A stretch of DNA of 64,000 bases from Eumeta japonica (lineage: Eukaryota; Arthropoda; Insecta; Lepidoptera; Psychidae). The translations under genes were made by a program, and so were the position numbers. How positions within the stretch are numbered: the first letter of the stretch is position 1; each line of letters opens with the position of its first letter. Of the stretch, positions 51,001-59,453 are shown piece by piece. The notes under the pieces are model-generated. The model was not told where the DNA came from and did not search any database. It was given only the letters and a program-made list of their open reading frames with translations. The DNA lies in the NCBI GenBank assembly GCA_005406025.1, contig BGZK01001575.1, forward strand, positions 62,001 to 126,000. The letters are read 5' to 3'.

Positions 51001-51834
51001 AGGCATCAAATAACCTTATAACATGAAATTAGAGAAATTTCAATAAAATTCCCCCTGAGAACTTTGTTTTTCATTACTATAATGCTAACTTCACATTGGC
51101 AAAGGGATTTGGCAAAAAATGTAGGTAATATTACCATTAACTGATAAGTAAAAAAAAAATGGAAAGATTACAAGTATATCACTATTTTTGTAACAGCATT
51201 TGCTATTGATAACCTTTCAGGTTCATTCCAATATCGAGCATATTTAAAAAAATTATAAATAATGAAGAAAAGGCGTGTAATGGTATAGATAAACAAATTT
51301 ATAAAATACAGTTTTATCAATTTTAATAGAATAACCTATTTAGTACTATATTAAAAGTGGGTATCTATTTCACAATAACAAGTGATTACAAAAATAATCG
51401 CCAAACCGTCTTTCTTTAGGTTTCCTTTCTGCGTCGCAATAAGACCAAACATAAAAATAGTACGTCATTTAGGTACTACTATTGTGATTAAATACCGAAA
51501 AACTGCCAACTTTTTAAAGATGGCAAACATATATACATTATATTATAAACATACAAACGTCGATGAATTGACGATGATGTATACACTTGCCGGACGATAA
51601 CATACGGATTTGTCATGTTTCAACAATAAACATGATAAAAAGAATTTGAATTTCCTTTGTTACCTTGTTATTAAATTAGTAACACACGTTGTATCTAAAT
51701 AGTGAATTAGATTTTTAATTAACAATAAGGAATGTTTCAAGGTTGAAGTTGAGAAGTTGCAAGAATTTAGATTATTACTTACTTGTACAAAACAATGTCG
51801 CAAAAAGTAGACAAACAGCTAAAAGGTTTGTCAT
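27100..51834 (-). CDS. Sap-r: Prosaposin, Saposin-related (multi-exon gene)
   Basis: Precursor of lysosomal saposins, small lipid-binding proteins that lift sphingolipids to hydrolases. Twenty-one coding exons join in phase with GT-AG borders to give 982 residues, close to insect prosaposins. Order: signal peptide (1-17), saposin-A-type module (about 25-55), saposin-B1 lacking its first Cys pair (about 60-155), basic linker, saposin-A module 2 (about 175-205), then saposin-B2 to B8, each with six Cys: B2 219-293, B3 315-386, B4 414-486, B5 560-633, B6 651-724, B7 801-874, B8 894-966. N-glycosylation sequons include N236, N635 and N668. Basic stretches between domains suit proteolytic release. 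Exons are listed separately. Transcription runs leftward; intron 1 is 8.4 kb. Family assignment is very secure; UTR ends are not defined. Confidence 0.97.
27618..27757 (-). CDS. Sap-r: Sap-r exon 20
   Basis: Residues 889-935; start of saposin-B8 with CAVC (894, 897) and Cys 925. Donor gtaaga, phase 0. Confidence 0.95.
28316..28517 (-). CDS. Sap-r: Sap-r exon 19
   Basis: Residues 822-889; rest of saposin-B7 with Cys 832, 843, 868 and 874. Donor g|gtagca, phase 1. Confidence 0.94.
29108..29238 (-). CDS. Sap-r: Sap-r exon 18
   Basis: Residues 778-821; spacer and start of saposin-B7 with CVIC (801, 804). Ends phase 0 after KHNE, donor gttggt. Confidence 0.94.
29456..30382 (+). mobile_element. 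TIR element family, copy B, in Sap-r intron 17
   Basis: Inverted ends of about 65-70 bp (left 'aggcgtctttcggggaatattcataat', right 'attatgactacttgcagaaagacgcatgatcg'). Interior homologous to copies A and C, including a GC-rich block (30120-30215). A perfect 28-bp hairpin sits at 29764-29824. No ORF of note. It lies wholly within the intron between exons 17 and 18. Confidence 0.82.
29764..29824. repeat. Perfect 28-bp inverted repeat inside copy B
   Basis: Arms 29764-29791 and 29797-29824 are exact reverse complements separated by gtgat. Copies A and C carry only one version of this segment. Confidence 0.95.
30523..30841 (-). CDS. Sap-r: Sap-r exon 17
   Basis: Residues 672-778; the largest exon. 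Completes saposin-B6 (Cys 682, 693, 718, 724), then a long basic, His/Asn/Arg-rich spacer. Donor g|gttagt, phase 1. Confidence 0.95.
31012..31149 (-). CDS. Sap-r: Sap-r exon 16
   Basis: Residues 626-671; last two Cys of saposin-B5 (VCPALGLC) and the first CPLC of B6 (651, 654). Sequons at N635 and N668. Donor gtgact, phase 0. Confidence 0.95.
31637..31771 (-). CDS. Sap-r: Sap-r exon 15
   Basis: Residues 581-625; helices 2 and 3 of saposin-B5 (Cys 591, 602). Ends phase 0 at DPAS, donor gtaagt. Confidence 0.95.
32289..32335 (+). repeat. Dispersed repeat fragment, copy 1
   Basis: 'ctcgagaagaatgagcaaaaaacttgagggt' matches 'cttgagaagaatgggcaagaaactcaaggt' at 53758-53790. The ends of the motif are themselves inverted (ctcgag..cttgag). 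It lies in Sap-r intron 14. Confidence 0.55.
32991..33115. repeat. (TA)n microsatellite enclosed in an 18-bp inverted repeat
   Basis: Arms atttttcctgacagagta (32991-33008) and its exact complement (33098-33115) flank a TA tract (33007-33073) and a short AT-rich piece. Located in Sap-r intron 14, just 33 bases before exon 14 on the plus coordinate. Confidence 0.92.
33148..33327 (-). CDS. Sap-r: Sap-r exon 14
   Basis: Residues 521-580; Pro-rich spacer, then the start of saposin-B5 with CEFC (560, 563). Ends phase 0 after TNNE, donor gttaca. Confidence 0.94.
33719..34512 (-). mobile_element. TIR element family, copy C, in Sap-r intron 13
   Basis: Ends 'caatcatgcatctttcagcaaatattcataat' and 'attatgaatatttgcagaaagacacatgat' are inverted repeats. 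The interior (aaggtcgccgaaggtattat; tctgattttccaca) is the reverse complement of copy B, so the copy is in opposite orientation. Contains a GC-rich block (34200-34350). Confidence 0.8.
34938..35018 (-). CDS. Sap-r: Sap-r exon 13 (linker)
   Basis: Residues 494-520, a Pro/Leu/Glu-rich spacer without cysteine between saposin-B4 and B5. Donor gtaatt, phase 0. Confidence 0.9.
35247..35398 (-). CDS. Sap-r: Sap-r exon 12
   Basis: Residues 443-493; completes saposin-B4 (Cys 445, 455, 480, 486; VCALAGIC). The donor ggt|gtaagt was chosen over the nearby GTGTAA because only it keeps the phase of exon 13. Confidence 0.94.
35874..35971 (-). CDS. Sap-r: Sap-r exon 11
   Basis: Residues 410-443; start of saposin-B4 with CEFC (414, 417). 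Donor g|gtttgt, phase 1, a weaker but in-phase site. Confidence 0.92.
36176..36375 (-). CDS. Sap-r: Sap-r exon 10
   Basis: Residues 344-410; rest of saposin-B3 (Cys 345, 355, 380, 386; GVCHLSGQC) and an acidic spacer. Donor tc|gtaagt, phase 2. Confidence 0.95.
36770..37075 (-). mobile_element. mariner C-terminal fragment in Sap-r intron 9
   Basis: The minus strand encodes the end of a second-lineage mariner transposase: the pattern 'YNAEEAVASYQKTIKATPKHE' (interrupted), then the equivalents of W..R.Q.CID and FSK at the C-terminus. It resembles the 3' end of the 17 kb copy. Strongly truncated. Confidence 0.7.
38119..38232 (-). CDS. Sap-r: Sap-r exon 9
   Basis: Residues 306-343; first half of saposin-B3 with CDNC (315, 318). 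Phase 0 end, donor gtaaat. Confidence 0.94.
38524..38721 (-). CDS. Sap-r: Sap-r exon 8
   Basis: Residues 240-305, the remainder of saposin-B2 with Cys 250, 262, 287 and 293 (VVCSVAGLC). Donor gtgagt, phase 0. Confidence 0.96.
38822..38875 (-). repeat. Penelope-tail fragment with 12-bp hairpin
   Basis: The reverse complement of the closing 'gcatgttgcaggcaagcgtct' of the Penelope tail. gcctgcaacatg (38832-38843) pairs exactly with 38857-38868. Located in Sap-r intron 7. Confidence 0.65.
39446..39593 (-). CDS. Sap-r: Sap-r exon 7
   Basis: Ends the second saposin-A module (HECKATHHC) and starts saposin-B2 with CKIC and an amphipathic helix. Phase 0 end after SNETQ, donor gtgact. Confidence 0.95.
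39719..40904 (+). repeat. Full-length lepidopteran interspersed repeat in Sap-r intron 6
   Basis: It begins aaaaccggctaactgcgagt and 'cacacgaagggttctgtacc', and ends 'acggacagtggagtcttagtaatagggtcc' then gtactgaaccctaaaaa. Length about 1.19 kb, no ORF. Other copies at 8075-9066 (antisense) and 19685 (partial). Its class is not determined here. Confidence 0.8.
40108..40238. mobile_element. MITE-like inverted repeat nested in the 39.7-40.9 kb repeat
   Basis: taccgccatctgttggcaatta (40134-40155) and its exact complement (40190-40211) form 22-bp core arms. Imperfect pairing extends to about 60 bp per arm around a 15-base centre. Confidence 0.7.
41450..41510 (-). CDS. Sap-r: Sap-r exon 6
   Basis: Residues 170-190; start of the second saposin-A module (CTWGPSYWC). 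Donor ag|gtaaga, phase 2. Confidence 0.95.
41590..41632 (-). CDS. Sap-r: Sap-r exon 5 (basic linker)
   Basis: A 43-nt microexon encoding a Lys-rich linker (KKKATSTLKPDKQK). Acceptor ttcag|aag, donor g|gtatgt, phase 1. It likely forms a protease-accessible spacer. Confidence 0.9.
41851..42048 (-). CDS. Sap-r: Sap-r exon 4
   Basis: Second half of saposin-B1 (residues 90-155): Cys at HSAC, RTIC, MCKVIGMC. The four trailing Cys are present though the leading pair is absent. Ends phase 0, donor gtaagt. Confidence 0.95.
42223..42290. repeat. ~30-bp hairpin in Sap-r intron 3
   Basis: 'agagttctgataaa' pairs exactly with 'tttatcagaactct'. Pairing extends with few mismatches to cagctggtt and aatcaactg on the outside. 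Probably a MITE core or a template-switch product. Confidence 0.85.
42716..42860 (-). CDS. Sap-r: Sap-r exon 3
   Basis: Finishes saposin-A module 1 (CGAVGHC) and begins saposin-B1. Where other repeats have CxxC, this has NDISDKFVRLF without cysteine. Ends phase 0 after LINE|, donor gtaagt. Confidence 0.95.
43332..43401 (-). CDS. Sap-r: Sap-r exon 2
   Basis: Encodes residues 18-41 and the saposin-A signature CSKGPSYWC. Acceptor tttttacag|gt; donor aa|gtaaaa, phase 2. Confidence 0.95.
43855..44160 (+). repeat. Common insect repeat fragment
   Basis: 'attaatattataaatgtgaaagtttgtat' followed by 'actcaatcacgctttaatgactgaac' is the opening of a repeat seen throughout lepidopteran genomes. No coding potential. 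Confidence 0.5.
45093..46135 (-). mobile_element. pogo/Tigger-like DNA transposon, internally deleted
   Basis: Terminal inverted repeats cagtcaaacctggataag and 'acttacccaggtttgactg' are flanked by TA at 45091-45092 and 46136-46137. The minus frame 45716-45504 (70 codons) gives the acidic, DDDIV...ALNALEMVHQYFE-like C-terminus typical of pogo-family transposases. The DNA-binding and DDE domains are missing. CTTATAGAGGT recurs in the subterminal regions (about 45150, 45210, 45950, with a variant at 46010). It lies in Sap-r intron 1. Confidence 0.85.
46200..47760 (-). mobile_element. mariner, first lineage, with internal duplication/insertion
   Basis: On the minus strand, the leader starts at 47760 (ttaaggtaggtgaaaag, TA after it on the plus strand). 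N-terminal transposase fragments lie at 47560-47180 (equivalents of NWF.RFQS, GRPVMGKV, SYNIAEELEIDHK), and the C-terminal part, with FDQKS and the final W block, at 46430-46260. A ~130 bp segment occurs twice (46665-46795 and 47063-47200) around about 260 bp of unrelated DNA. Stops are frequent. It lies in Sap-r intron 1. Confidence 0.85.
48065..48145 (-). repeat. Fragment of 'gttccgagccaaaatgg' lepidopteran repeat
   Basis: The plus strand reads gatggacggacatgacaaaactataag, then tgccattttggttcagaaccctaaaa, the reverse of the 23220 copy. Confidence 0.65.
48155..48345 (-). repeat. Penelope-tail-like repeat, antisense copy
   Basis: It begins tagatgcttgcctgtgacatg and continues through 'tctgacccttaaatctg', 'gacagatatcgaac' and 'ttaattaattaca', the reverse complement of the tail at 15960-16150. 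Confidence 0.65.
51783..51834 (-). CDS. Sap-r: Sap-r coding exon 1 (signal peptide)
   Basis: ATG at 51834-51832 encodes MTNLLAVCLLFATLFCT, a hydrophobic signal peptide, ending phase 1 at a GTAAGT donor (51782). The start was chosen because it is the only Met that gives a signal sequence and splices in phase to exon 2. Confidence 0.93.
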
Positions 51835-52894
51835 GATTGCGTATAACAATTCAACTAGACCAATATTTCACTATCATTAACCATTCAACTAAAATTAAGG
51901 CTACCAAGCAACACTTTAAAATATTGCCAAACGACAAACCGAAACAAGTCACTTAGCAGAAATGAAATGTAACTAAAAATTCTGTTGTCTGTCAATATAA
52001 CATTGTCAGAAATTAACTCACATTACAATTGACAGCTTTAACCACAGAACAACGTCAAGGTCTGTCAAATAAATCTAAAGTACAGATTAATGTCTTCTTT
52101 TTAAATATTGGACTACGGTTAACATAAACATGTTTTCCAATAATTTGGATATAAGTCTTCACAGAAAAATAATTTTGCTGTTGAATTTTATTCTTAAGAA
52201 CCATATCATTTCATGTAGTAGAGTCAATTGTTGCCATACCTAATTTTCTAACTATCGAGAATTTTGAAACTAAACAAGAACTAAGACGAAAAAATCGAAA
52301 CAGAAAAAATGCACAACAATAGACTTACAAATATTTATTTCAGTCAGTTTTAATCATAGTACGATCAAAATAACAAATTAGATTTTATCTTATTTTTTTT
52401 CTATATAACATTATTTAATGAACGAAAACCAACTATTGTTTCCAAAATTAAATAAATAAAACATATCAAGAATATTATGTTATAATTTACATCACATTTT
52501 ACCATTTATTTTTTTTTTTAATACAAACGCATATAACTGTTGACAGTATATTGCAAAATTGACTTTAATGAGCTTTTTAGCTTTTTCATACTCTATAAAA
52601 TGTATTGCATGTATCCATTCTTGTTACATTTGCCTGTGAAAATATCCTTTCAATTAATATATATATATATTATATAACACCGATACCGAGGCTATGTACT
52701 AGTTTAGTAAGTAAATTAGGAGATTAAGTAAAGAAAATTGGCAGAAAACTAAGTAAATTCAATATTGCATTTATATTAGCCTATTTTAATACGTAGACTA
52801 AAAAAATGATAGATCTAGCTTACTCCAAAGTATAAAGTTATAATAGCATAATTATTCATAGTAGGATTCCACTAAAAATAAAGTTAAATAGTAT
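51835..52894 (-). promoter_or_regulatory. Sap-r: Sap-r 5' flank and presumed 5' UTR/promoter
   Basis: Upstream of the Sap-r ATG the minus strand is AT-rich, without an obvious TATA box in the first 200 bases. No upstream exon was identified. The rest, to 52894, is featureless apart from a short TA run near 52657. Confidence 0.4.
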
Positions 52895-53070
52895 AGTACA
52901 ACGCACGAAATTCTTCCTCTCTGACTTGTCTGCAAATGATGCAATACGCATGTTTCATGTTCCTCGATCCTTCCTTCTTCTCCATTGCATTTCTATTTTA
53001 TGCTATTGCGACACTTTTGTAACTAATTTCACAAGGGCAGAGTTTCATGCGCAGTACTGTAATTTATAAC
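52895..53070. mobile_element. Short TIR (MITE-like) element, copy 2
   Basis: 'acgcacgaaattcttcctc' and 'gggcagagtttcatgcgcagtac' are imperfect inverted ends. The interior (ccttccttcttctccattgc, gctattgcgacact) matches 26127-26337. Confidence 0.65.
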
Positions 53071-53752
53071 TATGCATAACGCGGTAAAGTAGGTCGCTAC
53101 TCACCGCGCTGCTGTTTCCTTGATAATTTCAAAAAGCAGTAAACAATTAATAGAGCTCTGCGTCTTACAAAAAAATCTATTCAACCCATTTCAAATTTAA
53201 TCAACGTGCAGTAACCCAAAATTGAAAGCAAAAACACTATAAAGAGTTATCCCAAAGCCAAAAGAAACTAAAACAGCAAGCCTTCGTCAAATCGCAAGCA
53301 AGAACCCAAATATGTTATTTACAATTTTTCAGATTAATTCAGATGGATTTTCTATGGACGCTACATTTGTTGTACGGCGAGTTATAAAGAAAAAGACAAC
53401 TCGTAAATGCAATCTATAAGATTTAACAGATCGCCATCAATATTGCCAACGTATTTCTCAAAAAACCTGTAACAAAATATATTTTCTTTTCCAAAAAAAA
53501 ATTACATTGTCATTGGCATACATACGGCGAAAAAGACATAATGAATCTTTCTGTTTTGTGTAAAATAAAAAACTCTGTCGTAATAATTGTAAACAAGCAA
53601 ACTTATACTGTCATAAACTTCCGATTAAACAAAAAAAAAAAAGGAAAACTAGGTTCATTTCGTAGGTAATAGAAATTATACTTGAAATGCGTCATAAACG
53701 ATTGTTTTAGAAGCTAATATTACTACACAGTCCAAATACTAATTCACCTTGA

Positions 53753-53795
53753 GAAGAATGGGCAAGAAACTCAAGGTTTGCTTTCTGTTATTCAT
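53753..53795 (+). repeat. Dispersed repeat fragment, copy 2
   Basis: 'accttgagaagaatgggcaagaaactcaagg' matches 32289-32335; the outer ccttgag/ctcaagg bases are inverted. Confidence 0.5.
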
Positions 53796-53945
53796 TGATA
53801 CAAAATATTGAGTAATTAAAAAATTAGTACAACATTTAGAATAAATATGAAGCACCTTAACAGTCGATCAGTTCAATCCAATGGGCTTTTTCCATTAAGA
53901 TATTCAAAAACGGTGTAATAGCCCTTCCATATAACTTCTGTTTAA

Positions 53946-55916
53946 CTCTTTCCGTCACGCTTTTATATTAAGAATATTTTGAACATTTATGGTTTAGTTA
54001 TAACATCATTTGCAGCTGAAATGTTATAAAATGAAGGAAAAAATTTAGGTTTTAAGGCTTTTGAGGAATGAGGTGGTTAGTGACACTAATCACCGTAACT
54101 ATTAATACAAATAAAACAACGATGAATTAGTATATTATGTATTATAAGTTACATTATATTTTATTAAAAACTAAGGTGAAAACTATTTTTTCTGAAAGCG
54201 GAAAAACAGGCTTTTTCCGTTCAGTAGACAGAGGCACTTTACATGTATTGCAATGCTATACAGTTCGCACTGGAGATACTTTAGTGCAACATTTACAGCA
54301 TCTTCACAAAGTGCTTCTCTCAGGTTGAATACAATTGCAAACAGGACTAATTTCCTGAAAACTCTACGGAAAATTTTCCGACATTCTTAGAATAGTGATA
54401 GTTCAACAAAATGAATACAGATCTCTTGTCTTCCATTTCAGTGAACTTACTTTTAGGTATTGATCTGGTAATCATGTTCGCCTCTCTATAAATGTTTATC
54501 TTCTTTTAGTGTTGGCAAGAACTTCTTATTTGAATTCATCGTTCCACAGGCGAAAGTTTTGTCTTCTCGTAATGTTACTTGTATAGGTAACTGTTGAAGT
54601 AATTTCAAAATAGATTTTATGATTTTGTCTTTCAAAATTTTGGGGTGAGTGTTCAGGAGTAAGTGGGGTAAGCAGTTCTTGCCTTTGAATTTACCCATGT
54701 TTTAATCAATGGCAACTTTTTCGGATGGCTTGTAATATATTGGAAAATCAGTTCGCATAATGTCGAGTAGAGGTCTAATTTTACAATGTTTGTCAAAATC
54801 TGGGCAATTTTTGTTGGGCATTACACTATTGTCACTTACTTGCAAATAATTCAAAATTAACTCAATCTATTAAAGCTCATGAACTTCGAAACATAGCTTT
54901 CATGCAAATCAGGTGCTGAAAACCAATAATTTCTGCAGTTCAGCAATTTTCTTATACCTATCACCAAGTTCAATGCTATGTAAATATCAAGTCTTTCTGT
55001 TGTGGTGGATGTAGGCTTTCTAGATTGAATAAAGGTTAGTTTGAAAACATAAAATGTCCTATAAATGGTCTGTCTACAAAAAGCAGAATATTAAAAGAGG
55101 TGTAACATTCTCCATGCCAAGAATTTGATCAGTTACTCTCACACTTTGAGAAAATTCACCGGGTATGTCCATTCTATAATAAAATTCTTCGTTCATTTTG
55201 AAGCATTTATAGTCGATCTGTTTGAAGTTGTTGGACTCTGTAAAATCAGGACTCCGGCTGTGTACTAAGTTAAACAAAGGGAGGTCGTCATCAGAATCAA
55301 AGTTGCCATAATTGGTTACCTAAACTTCTCCAATCAAATCCCCTAACACCAACGGATTTCGCTCATTTTCTGTATCTTTTTCGTTATCTTCATCGCCACT
55401 AATACTCTTGCTACCTAAAGAATGTCTTATAATAAGTATTCTGCAATTCCTTTATTTTATAACCGGCGTTACATATTGTAACGAATAAGAAAAAGACATT
55501 TAAATTTACATGCATAAATTTTATGTAGATTAAGACCATAAACTCGCAGGCATCACTGTGGTTAGTTTACTAACCGCTGTATTTTCGTTGTGAATACACA
55601 TCGGAAACATAAAAGCAAAAGCAGTTTAATGTATACACGCATAAAATAGTTATATGAGAATACATCGTACAAAAACATTGAAGTAAAAAATTTATCCATT
55701 CACAGATTTTTTTATCAAATACGCAAATAAAACTATGTTAGTGAAATATTCAATTCAACGTAAATTATTTCTCATTCATTCCACATTGGTCTTTTATTGT
55801 CAAGCATGGTTCAAACTTTCGTGATAATTTAAACGATAATCGCTAGATGGCTTGGATTTTAATTAAAAAATTTAGAAAGAGGTAGTTAGTAACGCTAACT
55901 ACTAAGACTGAAAGAG
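53946..55916 (-). mobile_element. piggyBac-like transposon, degenerate
   Basis: TTAA lies at both ends (53942-53945 and 55917-55920), with short inverted termini ctctttc and gaaagag, and subterminal palindromes 'gtggttagtgacactaatcac' (about 54072) and 'gtagttagtaacgctaactac' (about 55882). On the minus strand the transposase runs from an acidic N-terminal piece (about 55420-55260, GDEDNEKDTENE, then DSDDDLPLF) to a core with FACGTMNSNKKFLP (54560-54510), then EDKRSVFILLNYH and a Cys-rich end with CNTC (about 54255). Stops and frameshifts abound. Length 1.97 kb is near that of intact family members. Confidence 0.85.
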
Positions 55917-55920
55917 TTAA

Positions 55921-57114
55921 CGAAGAATTGAATTTCATAAAATGGCAAGTTTTGAATTTCAGCTGGGATCTTATTAAGTGGACACATTGCCCTTTAAATG
56001 ATCTCCTAACTTTGCTTAGACGGGTTTTATGAACAGCAAGATCGTTCTAAGTTTTATTTAAGTGTTGGACTTCCATAATGCATTGCTGGGGCGTTAATAA
56101 TTAAAAAACAACTAAATTTTGAATTATAAGTTTTCTCGACATAAATTTTAGATTTTTTTTTGAGATATGTCAATACTAATCAAGAACATATTTTACTAAG
56201 TTCAAACTCCAAAAGCTGTTGCGGGGGAGTTAATGATGAAGGAGTTCATTTTATGATCATGCAGGCGGAGTCGCAGGCGAAAGCTAGTTATAATATATAG
56301 AGCTACACGAATAAATTTAATTGATCCTTTAAGGTGTGAGGAAATATGCATGGCGAAGATTATATTGCCTGGTGACAAAAAATCGAAAGTCTTACTTTAT
56401 CATATATAATCGTCAGTAAATACTTTGTGCTGTCGAATGTTCAACCACGGAATAGTTGGAAAATATATTATTAAAATGTATTATTGTATTTCTAGATGCT
56501 CCAACGCATGCAAGTAGAATAAACATAAACACGATGATGTACAATTCTATTATTCTCTTAGTAGGTAATAATGTTCAATTGCAATAGCTGAATGAAAAAG
56601 GAAAAAAATGTATAAATACCGCAATGCAATACATATACACAAATATGAATTCTTAAAACATTTAGAAATGAATGTTGAATTCATAAATTTTATAGTTACT
56701 ATTAAAAAAAATACTTTCGATAAACGTAGGTAATCTCTAATAATTTTTTATTTTAGAATAAATCCAAATAAGTTGCTCCTGCCTAAAAATATCATAATCT
56801 GCATCACGAGCTTTATGGACAATAAAAAATTTGTAAATCCTCTTTCATCATATTTTTTTTCGTTTTTTTTTTCAATTTTTTTATTCAAAGTTTTAGTGCG
56901 TGACTGGTTTTTGATTCAACGTAATAAACCAAAGCGCAAATATACTTACTCTCTTCCAGCAAACCTGCCTGACATTTAAAACTGTACTTCAGATATTTCT
57001 ATTGAAATCAAACTGAAACGAAGGAAATTTATTGAAATTGAAGATTTAGAAAAAAGTTATTTCTAAGGATGTGTACTAATAATTGATTCAGAAAAGTATT
57101 TACTTTTTTGTTTG
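55921..57114. other. AT-rich spacer
   Basis: At 56262-56290, 'atgcaggcggagtcgcaggcgaaagctagt' matches a common lepidopteran repeat end, also seen in reverse near 1588-1615. Otherwise nothing recognised. Confidence 0.45.
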
Positions 57115-57178
57115 TCAAGTTACGCAAAGAATATATACATATATATATATATTCTTTGCGTAACTTGAAAATCTGCTA
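57115..57178. repeat. Near-perfect long hairpin with AT-rich loop
   Basis: 'tcaagttacgcaaagaatatata' at the left pairs exactly with 'tatatattctttgcgtaacttga' at the right around a short TA-rich centre. Confidence 0.93.
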
Positions 57179-57320
57179 CCACTCCAAGAGTTTTTAACCT
57201 TTAGATCTATTTTGGTCGAAACCTTATGTTATAATTTGAATTATGTTACATTAAAATAAAATAATAAATATACTAGTATAATATTACTATATTTATTTTG
57301 ATTAACATTATTTTTAACTT

Positions 57321-57365
57321 GTGGGCTTTCACCCACATGCCCCAGACCCTTCGGTCTGGGGCATG
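57321..57365. repeat. Two adjacent hairpins
   Basis: gtggg-ctttca-cccac (57321-57336) is followed at once by catgccccagacc-cttc-ggtctggggcatg (57336-57365, 13-bp perfect stem). GC-rich in AT-rich surroundings. Confidence 0.92.
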
Positions 57366-59453
57366 ATTTTTTAATAGCTTGATAATATTACGTATTCGCT
57401 AATTATCGCATGCTAGGTTTCGATCGCAATGTCGAGTGGTCGCAAAAACACGTATTTTTCAAAGGTAAAGAAAATCTTATCGAGCACTTGATAAAATTAA
57501 CGGAGGAAATTAACGATAGTACCAACCGTGCCTTTTAGATTTCGAAAATATATTCATTCTTGATTCATCGATTATGATAAGAAAAGTTTTGTTTTTGCAT
57601 TATCTTGTATAAAAAATATTAGGCTGTCGTACAAGTTGTTTTGAAAGACGAAATTTTTTCACACATAGTTGATCGCTTAGAAAAAATGCATCAATACTGT
57701 GTAGAAAATTATCGCGTGTGATATTCAAAATTACAGTTTGATTGATATTATGCGATAACCTGGCAAGTTTCGTGTATGAAATTTATTCGAGCGATTCAAA
57801 AATAATTCCCCTTGAGTTTTTTTTTTATTCACACTTTCGCGTGTTGAATTTGTGCTGCCATCTATTGTTTCTGCATATTTCCCTAAGCTTTCCTCAAAAA
57901 TTGATCATGTTTTTGCTATTGTATAAGAGATGCCGTTCTTTCAATTAATACAAAACTATATTTCAATGTAATTCTAAGTATTGAGAAATTCAATTTGAAA
58001 ATGATCATGTCGTAAGTAACTGCACATTTTTTTGTTCTTTTATAGTATAAAATATGTTACTATAAACAAACAATCAGTTTTTTTCATTAACAGCTATAAC
58101 ATGTTAAACTAGCTTCTACTCGCGGTACCAGCCTCGTGGAAATATAATCAATTCCTTATTGTTTGTTACGAATAATCTACTTTGATACCGATCTCTTTTA
58201 AATCTTGATTTAACAGTTAATTCCGATTCGTTCACTCGTCCGATATCGATCCCGCTTTCAATATTGATTCCGATTTATTGTTTATTGCACAGAAACTCAT
58301 TACAGGAAAGTATAAAATATCACGTGTATAATTCAGAAAATGTATGTTCTAATTTTCATCTAGATATGTTTAGTCGTTTAAGCGCGTAATTGAGTTATAA
58401 AAAAACCAAACATCGTCATAAAATGTCACATTTGTAATATTGTAAGAATAAGATATATTATTGACAAAAGATACTGTGTGAAAACCCTATATCGTCAATT
58501 TTAATTTGCTATGACTTTCTAGTAATTGTAACTATATGATTATTAACAATGATTTAATAATAAATAATAATTAATAAATATATGGTTACAATTGGATTGT
58601 TGACACCGTCTTTTACTTTCGTTTTTATCCTACTTCACCCTTCCACACCATATTTTCCTCTACCACCTGCCTCTCAACTTTTACCACTTCTTGTTTATAC
58701 GAATAAAAAGCAGGTCCGACAAAATAAAAGTAAGATAATTGTAAGCTTTTTCTTCTTTTTTTACATTTTGAAATGTCACTTCATTCACACGTTGTCTCTC
58801 ACGCCACGCTCTTTTCCTTTTTGCGTCTCACTTAAATATATTAACAACAAAATGTATACTTTAATGAACAAAATAGATTGTAAATAACGATAACACTTGA
58901 ACAATACTCGAGATGCGTTTGTTATTTATAAGTTTTTCAACGGATGCTCTGTGGACAATCAATGATCGCTACACCGCCTGAATGCAGTAAACGCAACCAC
59001 GTACAACGAGAAACAGAGAAGTCGGGAAGAGCGAATGTCTCACTCTCACTCTTCTGCGATACTCGACGAAAAGATTCAGTATTTCAAAGCCCCCCTATGA
59101 AAAATTTCACATCAAAATAAAATTAATTACCTATTTTAATTTTTCTGGTTGTAATCGATCGCACAGATAAACATATGTACATAAAAATAACCAATAATCT
59201 ATATTTTATGTGTCAAAAAGTTTTAAATTCATTTATTCAAAATAAAAGTACTCTTCTACGGTTGCTAGCAACACGGCTCCTAGAGATTTATCACTAGTCA
59301 CGAGTCAACACTAAAAATAATAGTATAAAACAAAATCGCTAACTTTTTTTTTTGATGTTTGTCTGCATAATTTTTATAAACTTGGTAACGGGTTTTGATG
59401 TACTATTTATTTACTATCACTTAGACAATTTCTTTCGCAAAATTTATATATTT
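57366..59453. other. Spacer, no gene recognised
   Basis: A loose 'gataccgatctc...tccgatatcgatccc...gattccgat' string at 58180-58270 echoes 18200-18540. The 58582-58887 plus frame (101 codons) is hydrophobic and Pro-rich but has no family signature. Confidence 0.4.

Larger units (their letters stand above)
43402..51782 (-). other. Sap-r: Sap-r intron 1 (8.4 kb)
   Basis: Donor GTAAGT at 51782, acceptor tttttacag at 43402. It carries a common repeat fragment (43855-44160), a pogo-like element, a mariner, a short lepidopteran repeat fragment and a Penelope-tail copy. The stretch 48350-51780 holds nothing I recognise. Confidence 0.9.

Noticed and set aside
58582..58887. 101-codon plus frame
   Set aside because: Low-complexity hydrophobic/Pro-rich translation without start context, homologous domain or splice support.
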